Assembly: GCA_005881495.1 (NCBI GenBank)
Contig: VBHI01000328.1
Location: 1 to 7,040, forward strand
Length of the DNA: 7,040 nucleotides
Reading direction: 5' to 3'
DNA from: Chloroflexota bacterium
GTDB lineage: Bacteria; Chloroflexota; Ktedonobacteria; Ktedonobacterales; Ktedonobacteraceae
Shown: positions 5,519-7,040 of the stretch, piece by piece
How positions within the stretch are numbered: the first letter of the stretch is position 1
Layout: the number at the start of each line of letters is the position of its first letter
Made by a program: the position numbers and the translations under genes
Notes under the pieces: generated by a model
The model's database searches: none
What the model saw: only the letters and a program-made list of their open reading frames with translations
Told to the model about the DNA's origin: nothing

Positions 5519-7040
5519 TTAGGCGATTCTGTGACGTATGGCGAAGGCTGCTGCGGCTGCGCGGTTCTCACTGTTGGTCTTATTGAAGACGTGGGTGAGG
5601 TGATTCGCCACTGTTTTTTCACTGAGCCCCAACTCCTGTGCGATCTGACGGTTGCTCTTCCCCGCAACGACGAGTTGCAGCACCTTCGCCTCACTCGCCG
5701 TGAGACCCGCTGGCAGCACTTGCGGGGGCAACCGCTGCGCTTGCCCTTGGCGCGTTAAAGGGTGAAGCTGGTCACGGATCCGACCAGCCGCCTCGGTCAG
5801 GTGCAGTTCCTCGAAGAGGGTAAGCGCTCGTTTGAGCAGGGTGCTCGCATGGGTGAGGTTCTCCTGACCGCCGCGCGCCAACTCGCAGGTGGCCTGCGCC
5901 CACAAGGTGCGGGCTAACTCCGGGCGCAGGCCCTCGCTTTGACTCGTTTCCTCCGCCGCCGCCAGATGCACCATGGCCCGGTCCCACTCTCCACCCAGGG
6001 TTGCCAGCTCTCCCAGAACGCGGTCGACCAGGAACCAGTAGTGCTGGCCACTGAAAGCCTGCAGTCGGGGATAGAGCTGTGCCGCCCGCTCCTCATCGCC
6101 CAAGGCGATGGCGATGAGCGCCAGGCAGAGCATGATGGGGACGATTGGCAACGTACCGGGTGGGAGTGTGGCCAGGAGTGTCTCGAGCTCGACCATGGAA
6201 GCCGCGGCTTCCTCGCGTTTCCCTCGCGCCGCCTGGGCCATGCCTAGCAGCCCTGCGGCGAAGATCAGCCCCATCGAACCCGTCTGCTGGTTCACCAGGG
6301 CCGCCTGCAATTCTCGCTCAGCGGCCCCATACTCTTCCCGCTGGTACGCAAGAAAGCCCCGAATTTGGCGCAGGAAAGCTGACGCAAGGGGAGGAGACAG
6401 GGCTTGCACTCGCTCTATGGCCTGCTCTGCCTCAAGCCAGTCGCCCTGGGAAGCCAGCAGCAGCGCCAGCCAGGCGGAAGCGATTCGCAATTGGTATTGC
6501 TGATGAGAGCGCTCGATGAACGCCACTCCGCGCATGCTCACCTGGTAGGATTGTCGGATTTCCGCCTTCCAGTAGTAGGCACCCGCCAGGTAGAAACAGC
6601 ACTTTGCTGCCTCACACGGATCGTCACTCTCTTCTGCAAGCACCAGGGCTCGCTTCAGTGACTGCAAAGCCAGAGCGATTTCCTGACCAGACAGAAAAAA
6701 TCTTCCGGCGACCGCTCGATTCGCTGCTGCCTCGAGGCTCTTGTCTGCCAGTTGGCGGGCCATCTCCAACGCTCGCTGGGCAGAAGCCGCCCCCTCCGCT
6801 TGCTGGCCGAGATGGACGGTGAGCAACGTCGAGAGATCGACCAGCACCCGAACCGTCTCCGCACTGGGGGCGTTTCCCAGCAGTTCGAGCGCCTGTTCGA
6901 ACGCCGCTCGCGCTGCTTGTAGAGATCCCTGCCGCCACTGCGCCAGCCCCAGGCCATGGGCCGCTCGGGCCATCATCCCTTGGTCACTATAGGCCGCTAA
7001 CCGGCTCAGCGCCCCCTCGTAGGCCACCACCGCTTCACCC
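5519..7040 (-). CDS. TPR/LuxR-type transcriptional regulator, 5' end outside window (partial)
   Basis: The reading frame stays open to the window edge: codons for Gly-Glu-Ala-Val precede the GTG at 7030 and continue the TPR pattern, so this is a C-terminal part of at least 506 residues, not a gene starting at 7030. Most of it is Ala/Leu/Glu-rich helical repeats of TPR type, e.g. LGLAQWRQGSLQAARAAFEQ, built as in MalT-like and LAL regulators. The last 61 residues (5522-5704) are a LuxR/GerE DNA-binding domain: LTASEAKVLQLVVAGKSNRQ, then IAQELGLSEKTVANHLTHVF, then NKTNSENRAAAA. By family analogy the missing N-terminus probably holds an AAA+/NB-ARC ATPase that senses a ligand, but this is not visible. 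Base composition is clearly more GC-rich than in the glycan genes. Its target is unknown; the ABM gene downstream in the same direction is a candidate, though 645 bp apart. Confidence 0.9.
   Translation of the reverse strand, partial: GEAVVAYEGALSRLAAYSDQGMMARAAHGLGLAQWRQGSLQAARAAFEQALELLGNAPSAETVRVLVDLSTLLTVHLGQQAEGAASAQRALEMARQLADKSLEAAANRAVAGRFFLSGQEIALALQSLKRALVLAEESDDPCEAAKCCFYLAGAYYWKAEIRQSYQVSMRGVAFIERSHQQYQLRIASAWLALLLASQGDWLEAEQAIERVQALSPPLASAFLRQIRGFLAYQREEYGAAERELQAALVNQQTGSMGLIFAAGLLGMAQAARGKREEAAASMVELETLLATLPPGTLPIVPIMLCLALIAIALGDEERAAQLYPRLQAFSGQHYWFLVDRVLGELATLGGEWDRAMVHLAAAEETSQSEGLRPELARTLWAQATCELARGGQENLTHASTLLKRALTLFEELHLTEAAGRIRDQLHPLTRQGQAQRLPPQVLPAGLTASEAKVLQLVVAGKSNRQIAQELGLSEKTVANHLTHVFNKTNSENRAAAAAFAIRHRIA

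Overview
The window reads as accessory chromosome of a free-living bacterium with intermediate GC. All six supportable genes lie on the minus strand, so transcription runs from right to left. The combination of a LuxR-type regulator with a long TPR region, a small ABM-domain protein, repeat-rich spacers and a set of family-2 glycosyltransferases resembles Ktedonobacteria (Chloroflexota). That assignment is an inference from gene style, not proven by any marker gene here.

Right part (5519-7040): the 3' portion of a large TPR plus LuxR-HTH transcriptional regulator, whose 5' end lies outside the window. Its codon use is visibly more GC-rich than that of the genes to its left. Downstream is a 645-bp gene-free stretch (4873-5518) holding two structures. 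One is a tandem array of a 99-bp unit (two copies plus a fragment, 5273-5489) full of inverted repeats, one of which shows a compensatory base-pair change between copies. The other is a 227-bp AT-rich block (4899-5125) bounded by 22-bp inverted repeats with one mismatch, which looks like a MITE or another non-autonomous element. It ends 27 bp before the start of the next gene.

Middle (4567-4872): a small ABM-fold (antibiotic biosynthesis monooxygenase-like) protein, followed by a 364-bp gene-free stretch (4203-4566) with two clear dyads: a 12-bp imperfect hairpin and a perfect 11-bp inverted repeat.

Left part (1-4202): a probable four-gene surface-glycan cluster: DPM/DPG-like GT2, then a second GT2, a NodB-type polysaccharide deacetylase, and a third GT2 whose start overlaps the deacetylase stop by 4 bp (ATGA). 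The likely shared role is building and modifying an exopolysaccharide or other cell-surface glycan: the glycosyltransferases add sugars to a lipid-linked or nascent chain and the deacetylase removes N- or O-acetyl groups. A perfect 18-bp palindrome sits in the 109-bp gap between the first two genes. No RNA genes, CRISPR array, integrase or intact transposase were seen. No complete novel system is evident; the least explained parts are the structured repeats and the inverted-repeat-bounded block.
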